31,596 bases of DNA from positions 1 to 31,596 of IMG/VR virus record IMGVR_UViG_3300021960_000313. One strand, given 5' to 3'. Position 1 is the stretch's first letter, and the number at the start of each line of letters is the position of its first letter. The position numbers and the translations under genes are program-made. Source of the stretch: a virus. Below, one piece after another: positions 20,592 to 28,471 of the stretch. The notes beneath the pieces were generated by a model. The model searched no databases. It was not told the origin of the DNA and saw nothing but the letters and a program-made list of their open reading frames with translations.

Positions 20592-20831
20592 ATGTCAGAC
20601 GATTCAGCACCTTTCTCAAAAGCATATGTGCTTAAAACTACGTCAAGACACATGCGACGTAGCATTGATATTAGTATTAGAAAAACTTTTGATAGGATGA
20701 AAGATTTTTCAGAGGATAATCAAAAGAAAATTGAAGTTATGGAAACTTTAGATTGTTTACATAAAATGCGTAAAATGCTTGATGATTTTCAAATGTATAA
20801 TCAACATTTATTTGCAGAAAACCAAGAATAG
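20592..20831 (+). CDS. Small helical unknown protein (79 aa)
   Basis: After a polar start (SDDSAPFSKAYVLKTTSRHMRR) the product is helical and Lys/Met-rich (KKIEVMETLDCLHKMRKMLDDF). It was not recognised. An AGGA site precedes the ATG. Together with the preceding and following tiny genes it forms a set between tail tube and tail chaperones. Confidence 0.65.
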   Translation: MSDDSAPFSKAYVLKTTSRHMRRSIDISIRKTFDRMKDFSEDNQKKIEVMETLDCLHKMRKMLDDFQMYNQHLFAENQE

Positions 20832-20840
20832 GAGTAAAAT

Positions 20841-20972
20841 ATGCCAGCAGGTAAAGGTACTTATGGTTCAAAAGTAGGTAGACCTAAAAAGAAAATGTTT
20901 AAGACTTGTGCAACTTGTACAACACCAGCCGCTTGTAAAAAAGCAGGGAAATGTTTAAAAAGAGGTAAGTGA
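20841..20972 (+). CDS. Tiny basic four-cysteine protein (43 aa)
   Basis: The product starts PAGKGTYGSKVGRPKKK and ends with four cysteines spaced C-x2-C-x5-C-x4-C in a basic context, which could hold one zinc ion. The GRPKKK stretch resembles a half AT-hook. I recall very similar PAGKGTYGSKVGRP starts in marine phage proteins of unknown role. AGGAGT precedes the ATG, and the TGA overlaps the next ATG. Confidence 0.65.
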   Translation: MPAGKGTYGSKVGRPKKKMFKTCATCTTPAACKKAGKCLKRGK

Positions 20973-21124
20973 TGCCAGGTAAGAAAAAAGGTTTGTGGGC
21001 TAATATACACGCAAAAAGGAAAAGAATTAAAACGGGATCTAAAGAAAGAATGAGATATCCAGGTTCAAAGGGAGCTCCTACAGCTAAGGCTTTAAAAGAA
21101 TCCTCTAAAAAAGGTAAAAAATAA
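20972..21124 (+). CDS. Tiny highly basic protein (50 aa)
   Basis: The Lys/Arg-rich product contains LWANIHAKRKRIKTGSKERM and RYPGSKGAPTAKALK. I associate the KRxxxGSKERMRxPGSKGAPTxKAL pattern with conserved small proteins of marine phages, but the function is not known. Such a strong positive charge suits nucleic-acid binding or a virion-associated peptide. It is overlapped one base at each end by its neighbours (ATGA before, TAATG after). Confidence 0.65.
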   Translation: MPGKKKGLWANIHAKRKRIKTGSKERMRYPGSKGAPTAKALKESSKKGKK

Positions 21125-21411
21125 TGGCTAAAGAAAAAGATCCAAGACTTGAAAGAGCAGGAGTTAGCGGATACAATAAACCTAAAAGAACACCTAATCA
21201 CCCCCGAAAATCTCATGTTGTTGTAGCTAAAGTAGGCGACAAAGTTAAACTTATCAGGTTTGGTCAACAAGGAGTAAAAGGTGCAGGTTCAAATCCAAAA
21301 TCGGATAAAGAAAAAGCACGTAAAAAAAGTTATTATGCTAGGCATAATGCACAAGATTCAAAACCATCTAAATTATCACCTCGATATTGGTCGCATAAAG
21401 TTAAATGGTAA
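21124..21411 (+). CDS. DUF6321-like basic protein (95 aa)
   Basis: The pattern KDPRLERAGVSGYNKPKRTP, then HPRKSHVVVAKVGDKVKLIRFGQQGVKGAG and PRYWSHKVKW matches what I know as DUF6321, a small basic domain common in marine phages. A beta hairpin core is flanked by basic disordered segments. The function is unknown. The KxIRFGQQGV motif is the most constant part and may form a binding surface. It is the third of three overlapping basic genes. Confidence 0.75.
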   Translation: MAKEKDPRLERAGVSGYNKPKRTPNHPRKSHVVVAKVGDKVKLIRFGQQGVKGAGSNPKSDKEKARKKSYYARHNAQDSKPSKLSPRYWSHKVKW

Positions 21412-21440
21412 TATATAAATAAATATCTAGGAATATATAA

Positions 21441-21764
21441 ATGAGAAAATTTGTAGGAAAAGTTCAAACTAAAAAAGTTGATTTTATGGGAAGTAAATTA
21501 GAAATTCGTAAATTAACAGCAGGTGCTGTAGAACGAATTGGAAAAGTTGCTACTGAAAAAGCGGAAACTGAGGATCCAAATGCATTGGATACTGTTGCAG
21601 TTATTTTAAACGAAGCAGTGGTTTTACCTGATGGGGAAGAGCCAATTGATTTGGAGTTGCTTCGAGAATTTCCGTTAGATGAACTTAATAGCGTAGTAAA
21701 CGAAGTTATGATTTATGCGGGAGTAAATGTCCCTTTAGTGGAAGCGGTGGACGCAGACGCTTAA
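21441..21764 (+). CDS. Tail assembly chaperone, G-like (pre-frameshift product)
   Basis: The 107-residue product has a beta-rich start (RKFVGKVQTKKVDFMGSKLEIRKL) and an acidic helical end (LLREFPLDELNSVVNEVMIYAG), the size and place of lambda gpG-like chaperones. Near its end a C-CCT-TTA heptamer in this frame would shift a fraction of ribosomes to the -1 frame, making a 215-residue G-T fusion ending at 22087. Chaperones of this kind bind the tape measure and tail subunits during assembly. An AGGA site precedes the start. Confidence 0.75.
   Translation: MRKFVGKVQTKKVDFMGSKLEIRKLTAGAVERIGKVATEKAETEDPNALDTVAVILNEAVVLPDGEEPIDLELLREFPLDELNSVVNEVMIYAGVNVPLVEAVDADA
21731..21762 (+). promoter_or_regulatory. 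Programmed -1 frameshift signal for the tail chaperone fusion
   Basis: CCCTTTA at 21731-21737 is read as C-CCT-TTA in the upstream frame, a canonical X-XXY-YYZ slippery site. Four bases downstream AAGCG (21742-21746) can pair with CGCTT (21758-21762) as a stimulatory hairpin. The -1 frame is open from here through 22087, and the zero frame stops at 21762-21764. Confidence 0.75.
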
Positions 21765-21808
21765 GCCAAACAGAACTACAAGAATACGAATTAGCTTTTC
21801 AGCTTAAA

Positions 21809-22087
21809 ATGAGTATAGCTGAAATTAAAGAGATGGATTATGAAGAGTATCTTGGGTGGTTTGATTTCTTTTCAAGAAGACCTCCTGGGTGGCAAGATGA
21901 TTTAAGAACATATTATATAATGTCTTCTGGAATGGGTCAAATGAAAAAGAAACCCGAAGAAATTTTTCCCTCTATACTAGCAGTTAAAAAAGATGAAGCA
22001 ATAGAAAGAGAAGAAGGTGCTAAACTTACAAATAGTTTAAAAGCATCTCCTTTTGGTATAGCTTTAATTAATGCTGGTATTAAATAA
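21809..22087 (+). CDS. Tail assembly chaperone, T-like part (reached by -1 frameshift)
   Basis: This open frame continues upstream of its ATG without a stop (reading SGSGGRRRLSQTELQEYELAFQ) to the slippery site at 21731. The ATG at 21809 has no ribosome site. It is therefore best read as the C-terminal part of the G-T fusion, encoded from 21737. It contains MDYEEYLGWFDFFSRRPPGWQDD, typical of gpT-like segments, then a helical tail ending FGIALINAGIK. The T domain usually interacts with the tail tube protein while G binds the tape measure. A strong terminator follows. Confidence 0.75.
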   Translation: MSIAEIKEMDYEEYLGWFDFFSRRPPGWQDDLRTYYIMSSGMGQMKKKPEEIFPSILAVKKDEAIEREEGAKLTNSLKASPFGIALINAGIK

Positions 22088-22103
22088 TGCTAAATTTTTT
22101 ATC

Positions 22104-22156
22104 GCCCTATGATGGTGAGCTATTAGTAGTTCATAGTCATAGGGCTTTTTTGTTTT
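22104..22156 (+). terminator. Long Rho-independent terminator after the tail chaperones
   Basis: GCCCTATGA (22104-22112) pairs perfectly with TCATAGGGC (22137-22145). Inside, TGAGCTA pairs with TAGTTCA around TTAG. TTTTTTGTTTT follows. This is one of the strongest terminator structures in the window. Confidence 0.85.
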
Positions 22157-22175
22157 ATAGCTATAGGAGATAGCA

Positions 22176-22535
22176 ATGGCACTTACTTTTAAAGTTCGAG
22201 GTGTTAAGCAAACGTTTGAACAGCTAAATGCTGATATAAATGAAATAGTTGATGATAAAACTAGAGCTTTAACTACTGATGCTGTACAAGAGCTAATTGA
22301 AAATACTCCTGTAGATACAGGCAAAGCAAGAGATTCGTGGCGAGTAGAAGCAATAAATATTGAAGAAAAAGATTTACCTAAAGAACGAATAATCGTTACT
22401 ATTGATAATGAAGTTCCTTATATAGCAGAACTTAATTCAGGTTCTTCAAGACAAGCTCCTCCCCGATTTATAGAAAAAACAATTTTAAAATATTTTGACC
22501 CTGATGGTGTCATTGTCCAAGTTAAAAATAATTAG
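22176..22535 (+). CDS. HK97 gp10-like tail/neck component
   Basis: The 119-residue product has TPVDTGKARDSWRVEA around residues 48-63 followed by VPYIAELNSGSSRQAPPRFIE near 85-105. TPVDTGxxRxSW then PYxxxxxxGSSxxAPxxF is the signature of HK97 gp10-like proteins, related to neck/tail-joining subunits. Members normally lie before the tail tube gene; here the gene lies after the chaperones and directly before the tape measure, which is a less common place. An AGGAG site precedes the ATG. Confidence 0.8.
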   Translation: MALTFKVRGVKQTFEQLNADINEIVDDKTRALTTDAVQELIENTPVDTGKARDSWRVEAINIEEKDLPKERIIVTIDNEVPYIAELNSGSSRQAPPRFIEKTILKYFDPDGVIVQVKNN

Positions 22536-22544
22536 GAGATTTAA

Positions 22545-25500
22545 ATGGCAGTTCAAATTGATATTAGAGCTAATTCTGAACAGGCTAAACGTAGCATTGA
22601 TCAGCTAAATAACTCTGTTAAAAATATTGAAACATCAACTCAAAATGTTAATAATAGTTTTAAAAATTTAGGCAGAGTAGCTAATTTTGCTGCTGCAGCT
22701 ATTGCTGCTGCTTTTACAGGTAATGCAATTACTAGAGCAGCAGATACTTATAAAGAAATTAATAGTTCTTTAAGACTAGCAACTCGAAATGCTAAAGAAT
22801 TAGCTAATGCTCAACGTTCAATTAATAAAATTACTATTGAAACTAGAGGAAATTTATCTAGTACTGCAAATCTTTTTGCTAGGCTTAATAGAAGTGCTAT
22901 TCAATTAGGTCGTAGTCAACAAGATACAGTAAAAGCTACTAGAGCAATTTCTCAAGCTATTCAAATTTCAGGAGCTTCTGCAGCTTCTGCACAAGCAGCT
23001 ATTATTCAGTTAGGTCAAGGTTTAGCTTCTGGAACATTACGTGGTGAAGAACTTAATTCAGTATTAGAACAAACACCTCGTGTAGCACAAGCTATTGCTA
23101 AAGAATTAGGTGTAAGTTTAGGACAACTAAGAAAAATTGCCTCTGAAGGCAAGGTAACTTCTGAGGTTGTTTTTGATGCTTTGGTAAAACAATCTGCACA
23201 AATAAACAGAGAATTTACTAGTGTATCACTTACTGTAGGTCAAGCTTTTAATGTTCTTAATACAGGTGCTACAACTTTTTTAGCTGCTTTAGATAAATCT
23301 TTGGGCTTATCAAGTGCATTGGCTAATCGAATTCAATTAGTTGGTAAATTTTTAAATGATTTTGGAACTGAATTTGAAGACAGACTTTCTATTTTACAAA
23401 CACGACTTGTATTGTTTAGAATGGATGTTGAAGATATTTTTACTAAATTATTTAATAAAATACAAGGCCTTTTTGATAACTTAACTTTTTCTAATATTGG
23501 TTTTGAAATTGAAAGTGATGCCTTTAATAGAGCTAAAGCTAAATTTAATGAAATTGGAGAAGAATTAAAAAAAGTAAGTAATTTTGAAATTGGCATTGAT
23601 TTTAGCGGAATAAAAAGTTCTGTTGATACGGTAAAAACTTTTGTTAACAGTATTTATAATTACTTTTATGATCTTTATATTGATTTAGTAGGTAACTCTA
23701 TTGTACCTGATATGGTATACGCTATTATTGATCAGTTTTTAATTTTAAAAGCTGAAGGAATAAGAGTTATTAGCGGTTTTATTTCTGATATTGAAGGTAG
23801 TTTTAACAAAATATTAGAACATGAATTAACTCAAAAAGGATTGAGTAAATTAAAAAGTTCAATTAATGAGTTAAAAGAAACTTCAACCTTTAATAAATTA
23901 GAAAGCGCTTTAAGTTCAGCTAAAGAAAAAGCAATAGAAATTGGTACAACTTTAAAAGATGCTTTTAATACAACTTTTAGTTTAAGTCAAGAAACTAAAA
24001 CAAGTTTAGAGGCAGGATTAGGTACTGCTCTTATAGCAGCAATTAGTGCACAAGGCGTTGTTAACGCTTTTAAATTTGCTATTCAAAATGGAGCTAAATT
24101 AGCAAAACCTATAGCTATTTTAACAGTTACTGAAGCTTTTGGAACTCAAATTGCAGAAAAATTATCTAAAATTAATTTTACAGATTTAGGTAAAAAGTTA
24201 GGCGCTGGTTTTAATGAAATCGCTAATAGTGCGTCTAGTAGCGGAACTGGTAATTTAATTAGCCAACTTGCAGCCGAAGCTTTAGCGCTTATAAGAGGTG
24301 CCTTTGAAGGTGCTTTTGTAGATCCTAGTCTTAAAGAGAGTTTCTCAAATGTTATAATTGGAGCGTTTGCTCTTGCTTTAGCTTCTGGCACAATTCGTTC
24401 AGCTATTGCTGGAGCTTTTGCTTTTGCTTTTACAGGAGGCACTCTTAGTGATAGAGCAGGTTTTGGTAAAAACGCAAAGGCTCTTGATATAGAAAAACCA
24501 GCAGAAGCTGCTAGATTTAAAACGCAAAGACTTGGTGGTGGTGTTGGAGCACTTTTAGCAGGACTTTTTGTTTCAGGTGTTGTAGATGAATTAGGAGGTT
24601 CTGCAGGAGAACAAATAACATATGCTTTTGCCGCCGCATTAGTTGGCGGTGCCGCTGCAACAGCCCTTACAAATGCCGCTATTAGTTTTTCTGGTAAAAT
24701 TATTACAGGCTTAACTGCCGCATCTGCCGCTGCAGGTTTAACTGCCGCAGGTGCTGCAATAGCTGGGGGCATATTAACTGTTCTTGCTGGATTAGGAGGA
24801 GCTCTTCTTTTCCCTGAAGAAACTCAAAAATTAGTAAGAGCTGTTTTTGGTGATGCCGCTGGAGATTTTGCTAAGTCTATAATACAAGGTCTTAAAGATT
24901 CTGTAAATTTCATTGCTGAAGCTGTTGCTAAAGGAATTGGAAAATTCTTTTTAAGTCCTTTTAGTGGTGGTACAACCGAACAAAAACTAACGCCTGAAGG
25001 AATAGCTGGAAGAGGCACAGCAACTACTGCTATTGACCAATTTAGACAAAGCCCACAAATTTCAAGTAGCGATGATGCAAAATTATCGCGAGCTATTACT
25101 CTTATTGCTGATTCTAATTTAAGTAATCAAGAAGTTGCAAAAAATTTAAGAGAAATTAATTCTAATAATGCTGCAGTAACTGATTTATTAAATCGTCTTG
25201 CTAGTGCTTTAGAGCTTATTGCTAATCCTCGTAGAATTGATGTGGAGAAAAGATTTGCTAATGGTGGACGTGTATTTGGATCAGGCACTAGTAAATCTGA
25301 TAGTATTCCTGCTTATTTATCTAATGGTGAATATGTTGTTAATGCTAAAGCTACCTCTCGTAATTTAGGATTATTATCTGCCATTAATGGTGGAATGAAT
25401 CCTGGGGGTAATAGTGGTAGATTTAATGATGGTGGTTTAGCTTCTTATTTAACAAAATTAATTGAATTTGAAGGTGGTTATTCTAACAAAAAAACTGATA

Positions 25501-27008
25501 GAGGCGGTGAAACTAATTTTGGTATAACTCAAACTACTTATAAAGGGGAAGGTTTCTCAAGTCGTAAAGGTTTTCCAAAAGGTGTAAAAGATTTAACTTT
25601 AAAACAAGCTGAAGCTTTTTATTCATATTTTTGGAAGAAAAATAATATAGATAGAAATTTTCCAAAACAGCTTAGACATCAAGGATTTGATATAGTTGTT
25701 AATAGTGGTCCTGGAAATACCGCTAGAATGATTCAAGAGCATTTTGGAATTACTGGCGCTGATGGTAAACCAACTAACCAATTTGGTTCTCAAACTAGAA
25801 AAGCAATTGCAACTCTTACTAATTCAGAATTAGCAAATATAAGAATTGCATATCTTAAAAATTTAGCAAAATCTGATCCTATACAAGGAAAACCAAATGA
25901 AAAAGGTTGGCTAAGAAGAGCTAACTATTTTAAAGGATACGCATCAGGTGGTAAAGTAACAGGCCCAGGAACAGGTCGTTCTGATGATATTCCAGCAATG
26001 TTATCTAACGGTGAATTTGTAGTTAACGCTAAGTCTACTGCTCGTAACAGAGGATTGTTAGAATCTATTAATCGTCAAAAATTTAACAATGGTGGTATGG
26101 CAGGTAAAATTTCTGCTTTAAATCCTACTGCAGAAAATCTAGCTCCTTTTTTAAAAGAATTAATTAATATTACTGTTGATAAAAATAAATTTGAAAAATT
26201 AACAGGTGCTAGTAAAGAAACTATTAAACAAGCACTTTCTGCGCTTGCAAACACTAATGAGAGATTACAAGCTGCAACTTCTTCAGGAAATTTTGAAAGA
26301 TCAGCTGAATTATTAGTTGAACAAGAAAAGCTTCAAAAGCTCTTAGATAACAAATTAGATGATGTAGTTGATGCTATAAACAAAAATGCTGCACCGGATG
26401 GTAAAACTTTTGCTGAAAAAGTAATGGAATCTATTAACACTAAAGAAGCAGGAAGAGCTGCTGGAGAAGATTTTGTTGCTAATCTTAGAACCGCTATTAT
26501 TAAAGGCGAAGGTGGTGGCATTAAACAATTATTAAATAGTTTTGTTGATACCTTTACTAAAACTATTGTTAACCAATTTTTTGAAGGAATGACTAAAGAA
26601 GTTGGAAACTTAACAGCAGATTTGTTTAAATCAAATGGTCCTCTATCTGGTGGTTTTAGTAGTATATTTAGTTCTATTGGTGGCTTCTTTGGAATGGGAG
26701 GAGGAGGCACTCTTGGCTATAATGATATGAGTTTTGAGTTAGCTTCTGGAGGTATGGTTCCTGGTCCTTTAGGCGCTCCTATGCCAGGTATTGCTCACGG
26801 CGGTGAAATGATTCTTAACCCAACTCAACAAGCAGCAGTGTTTGGAGATAAAACTAATTCGGGAAGCGTAGATAACGTAACAGTAAACCTACAAGTTGTT
26901 GGAGATGTTTCTATGCAAACTCGTAAAGAAGTATTAAACATGATGCCAGAAATTGCCAACGCAACTCAAGTCACATTCGCAGAAAGAAGATTAATTGGAG
27001 ATAGGTAA
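22545..27008 (+). CDS. Tape measure protein with embedded GH108-like muramidase
   Basis: The 1487-residue protein begins with helical repeats and the tape-measure N-domain (TYKEINSSLRLAT, then LGQGLASGTLRGEELNSVLEQ and ASEGKVTSEVVFDAL). The middle (about 480-800) is Ala/Gly-rich and hydrophobic and could cross the membrane. Residues about 970-1135 look like a GH108-type lysozyme: FEGGYSNKKTDRGGETNFGIT, with E976 the probable catalytic acid, plus LKQAEAFYSYFW. This would open peptidoglycan during DNA entry. Related motifs flank it: GGRVFGSGTSKSDSIPAYLS from about 908, and GGKVTGPGTGRSDDIPAMLS from about 1135. A shorter third copy is near 1402. By the usual 0.15 nm per residue the tail would be roughly 220 nm, an estimate that assumes no processing. 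AGGAG precedes the ATG. Confidence 0.88.
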   Translation: MAVQIDIRANSEQAKRSIDQLNNSVKNIETSTQNVNNSFKNLGRVANFAAAAIAAAFTGNAITRAADTYKEINSSLRLATRNAKELANAQRSINKITIETRGNLSSTANLFARLNRSAIQLGRSQQDTVKATRAISQAIQISGASAASAQAAIIQLGQGLASGTLRGEELNSVLEQTPRVAQAIAKELGVSLGQLRKIASEGKVTSEVVFDALVKQSAQINREFTSVSLTVGQAFNVLNTGATTFLAALDKSLGLSSALANRIQLVGKFLNDFGTEFEDRLSILQTRLVLFRMDVEDIFTKLFNKIQGLFDNLTFSNIGFEIESDAFNRAKAKFNEIGEELKKVSNFEIGIDFSGIKSSVDTVKTFVNSIYNYFYDLYIDLVGNSIVPDMVYAIIDQFLILKAEGIRVISGFISDIEGSFNKILEHELTQKGLSKLKSSINELKETSTFNKLESALSSAKEKAIEIGTTLKDAFNTTFSLSQETKTSLEAGLGTALIAAISAQGVVNAFKFAIQNGAKLAKPIAILTVTEAFGTQIAEKLSKINFTDLGKKLGAGFNEIANSASSSGTGNLISQLAAEALALIRGAFEGAFVDPSLKESFSNVIIGAFALALASGTIRSAIAGAFAFAFTGGTLSDRAGFGKNAKALDIEKPAEAARFKTQRLGGGVGALLAGLFVSGVVDELGGSAGEQITYAFAAALVGGAAATALTNAAISFSGKIITGLTAASAAAGLTAAGAAIAGGILTVLAGLGGALLFPEETQKLVRAVFGDAAGDFAKSIIQGLKDSVNFIAEAVAKGIGKFFLSPFSGGTTEQKLTPEGIAGRGTATTAIDQFRQSPQISSSDDAKLSRAITLIADSNLSNQEVAKNLREINSNNAAVTDLLNRLASALELIANPRRIDVEKRFANGGRVFGSGTSKSDSIPAYLSNGEYVVNAKATSRNLGLLSAINGGMNPGGNSGRFNDGGLASYLTKLIEFEGGYSNKKTDRGGETNFGITQTTYKGEGFSSRKGFPKGVKDLTLKQAEAFYSYFWKKNNIDRNFPKQLRHQGFDIVVNSGPGNTARMIQEHFGITGADGKPTNQFGSQTRKAIATLTNSELANIRIAYLKNLAKSDPIQGKPNEKGWLRRANYFKGYASGGKVTGPGTGRSDDIPAMLSNGEFVVNAKSTARNRGLLESINRQKFNNGGMAGKISALNPTAENLAPFLKELINITVDKNKFEKLTGASKETIKQALSALANTNERLQAATSSGNFERSAELLVEQEKLQKLLDNKLDDVVDAINKNAAPDGKTFAEKVMESINTKEAGRAAGEDFVANLRTAIIKGEGGGIKQLLNSFVDTFTKTIVNQFFEGMTKEVGNLTADLFKSNGPLSGGFSSIFSSIGGFFGMGGGGTLGYNDMSFELASGGMVPGPLGAPMPGIAHGGEMILNPTQQAAVFGDKTNSGSVDNVTVNLQVVGDVSMQTRKEVLNMMPEIANATQVTFAERRLIGDR

Positions 27009-27607
27009 TGCCAAAATTTTTAGATTTTAATTATGTAACTCCAGTTACAATCAAAAACAATGAGCCTAGGTTTATAACGGATACTTTGTCTCTTAGGAGG
27101 CAGAGTGTTAGAACTGGCGCTCAACGTTGGGAATTAACCGTAGGTTTTCAAGGCGGTAAAGCAGATAATTTATTAGGCGTATTACAAGCACATTACTTAA
27201 GGTTTGGTGATACTGCTTTTAATTTTGCTATGCCTCAACCTTTCATGATTGATACTTCAGATACTGATGTTTACGAACCAACTACAGGTACTGCTTCAGG
27301 GAGCGCAGGTTCTACTAGTGTAACCCTTAGTTCTGCAGGCATTTATCCTGTAGGTTGGTTTGTTAAATTTGCTAGTCATAGTAAAATTTATATGGTAACT
27401 GAAAGTAATGGTACTAGTTTAAAAATAGCACCTGCATTAACAGAGGATCTTGTAGATATTGCTGTTACTTCAGATCAAGCAACAGATGAAGATGATACTA
27501 CAGGTGTTAGAATTCGTGTTCAACATGAAATATCAAATGAATCAATTACTTACACGCAAGGTGTTTTACAAAGCGCAAATTGGACTTTTATAGAGTCATT
27601 AGAATGA
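27008..27607 (+). CDS. Distal tail/tail-tip protein (minor tail protein)
   Basis: The 199-residue beta-rich product begins with KFLDFNYVTPVTIKNNEPRFITDTLSLRRQSVRTGAQRW. It continues with a Ser/Thr/Gly-rich loop region and ends with IRVQHEISNESITYTQGVLQSANWTFIESLE. The N-terminal strand pattern with RTGAQRWEL is typical of phage minor tail proteins placed directly after the tape measure, which form the ring at the tail end. The call is by position and general pattern. It overlaps the tape measure stop as TAATG and the next start as ATGA. Confidence 0.6.
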   Translation: MPKFLDFNYVTPVTIKNNEPRFITDTLSLRRQSVRTGAQRWELTVGFQGGKADNLLGVLQAHYLRFGDTAFNFAMPQPFMIDTSDTDVYEPTTGTASGSAGSTSVTLSSAGIYPVGWFVKFASHSKIYMVTESNGTSLKIAPALTEDLVDIAVTSDQATDEDDTTGVRIRVQHEISNESITYTQGVLQSANWTFIESLE

Positions 27608-27876
27608 TAATATTAAAAAAACGTGCAGATTCATATGAAATTCATTTAGATATAGATAAGTGGACAATATCCATGTCAAGAAAATTTTGGAAAGAAGCTA
27701 AGCAATTAGCTAGAGAATATGATTATCCAATAGTGTGGACTTATATAAAACCACATAATGTAAAATTTATGAAACATTTAGGGGCAACTTTTGTTAGAAA
27801 TACTTTAACAGAAGAAGGCATTTACAAAGTATATTATTTTGATTCAGAGGTTTTAAGAAATGCTACAAATAAGTAA
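27604..27876 (+). CDS. GNAT-like/T7 gp13-like small protein in the tail-tip module
   Basis: The ATG at 27604 is chosen because it forms ATGA with the preceding stop; 90 residues result. Residues about 40-75 (EAKQLAREYDYPIVWTYIKPHNVKFMKHLGATFV) resemble the C-terminal part of GNAT acetyltransferases, where A-x-x-x-x-x-P-x-x-x-x-x-x-x-x-N-x-x-x-x-x-x-L-G-A precedes the last strand. Similar short proteins are known as T7 gp13-like (DUF2833). The usual acetyl-CoA loop (RxxGxG/A) is not visible, so it may not be an active acetyltransferase and could serve structurally. It lies between distal tail and tip genes. Confidence 0.55.
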   Translation: MIILKKRADSYEIHLDIDKWTISMSRKFWKEAKQLAREYDYPIVWTYIKPHNVKFMKHLGATFVRNTLTEEGIYKVYYFDSEVLRNATNK

Positions 27877-28468
27877 CGAATTACGTAATGCTATAGTATA
27901 TCAAGCAACTAACCCTGCATCTAATAACCTTATTACTTTTTCTTTAGTTAAAATAGGATTTGATACACAATTATTAATGACAGATGCTCCTAGAAATATT
28001 ACAGTTTCTGTTGATAGTGTTAACAGAACGTATACCCCTTCTAACAATTTGTTATCAGTTTCACCACCTAAATCAGAAGGCGAAATAGATAGAGATATAT
28101 TTCAAATTACTCTATCAGACCCTTCTTTTTCTTTAGCTGGAACTTTATCTCAAGAAGCTACTGGGATTCCGGTAGATGTACGCTTAGGTTTTATAACAGA
28201 TACTGAAGAATTAATTGCAGAAACTTTACCAGTGTACTCTGGTCAAATTTCATCGTGGGGAAGTAAAGTTGAAAATAATGAGCCGGTAGTTACTATAACT
28301 TGTACTGGACCTTTAACTAAACTTAAACAAGTTACAAACAGGTTAACAACAAAAGATAATCAACAAAATATTCATGATACAGATAGTTGTTTTGATTATT
28401 CATTTGACACAGGTAATGAAGCCTCTTTACGATGGGGACCAGCACCACCAAAAGGCTCAGGAGAATAA
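27860..28468 (+). CDS. Tail-tip protein, DUF2163/lambda gpL-like
   Basis: The 202-residue product has SNELRNAIVYQATNPASNNLITFSLVKIGF, then YTPSNNLLSVSPPKSEGEIDRDIFQITLSD. It continues with LPVYSGQISSWGSKV and a tail containing DTDSCFDYSF and LRWG. This beta-rich pattern, ending in a Cys/acidic segment with a terminal WG, matches tail-tip proteins of the gpL/DUF2163 type that join the distal tail ring to the central fibre. The order here (distal protein, small protein, L-like, J-like) is like lambda-type tips. Few Cys are present, so an iron-sulfur cluster as proposed for lambda gpL is unlikely. AGAGG precedes the ATG. Confidence 0.7.
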   Translation: MLQISNELRNAIVYQATNPASNNLITFSLVKIGFDTQLLMTDAPRNITVSVDSVNRTYTPSNNLLSVSPPKSEGEIDRDIFQITLSDPSFSLAGTLSQEATGIPVDVRLGFITDTEELIAETLPVYSGQISSWGSKVENNEPVVTITCTGPLTKLKQVTNRLTTKDNQQNIHDTDSCFDYSFDTGNEASLRWGPAPPKGSGE

Positions 28469-28471
28469 ATA

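Noticed and set aside
20381-20665. A minus-strand frame over the small gene at 20400
   Set aside because: The + strand frame has a strong AAGGAG site and fits the gene string; the minus frame would start inside the next gene and run into the terminator.
24146-24772. A 208-codon Ala/Pro-rich frame on the minus strand
   Set aside because: It mirrors the Ala/Gly-rich part of the tape measure gene, has low-complexity composition and lies wholly inside a well-supported + strand gene.
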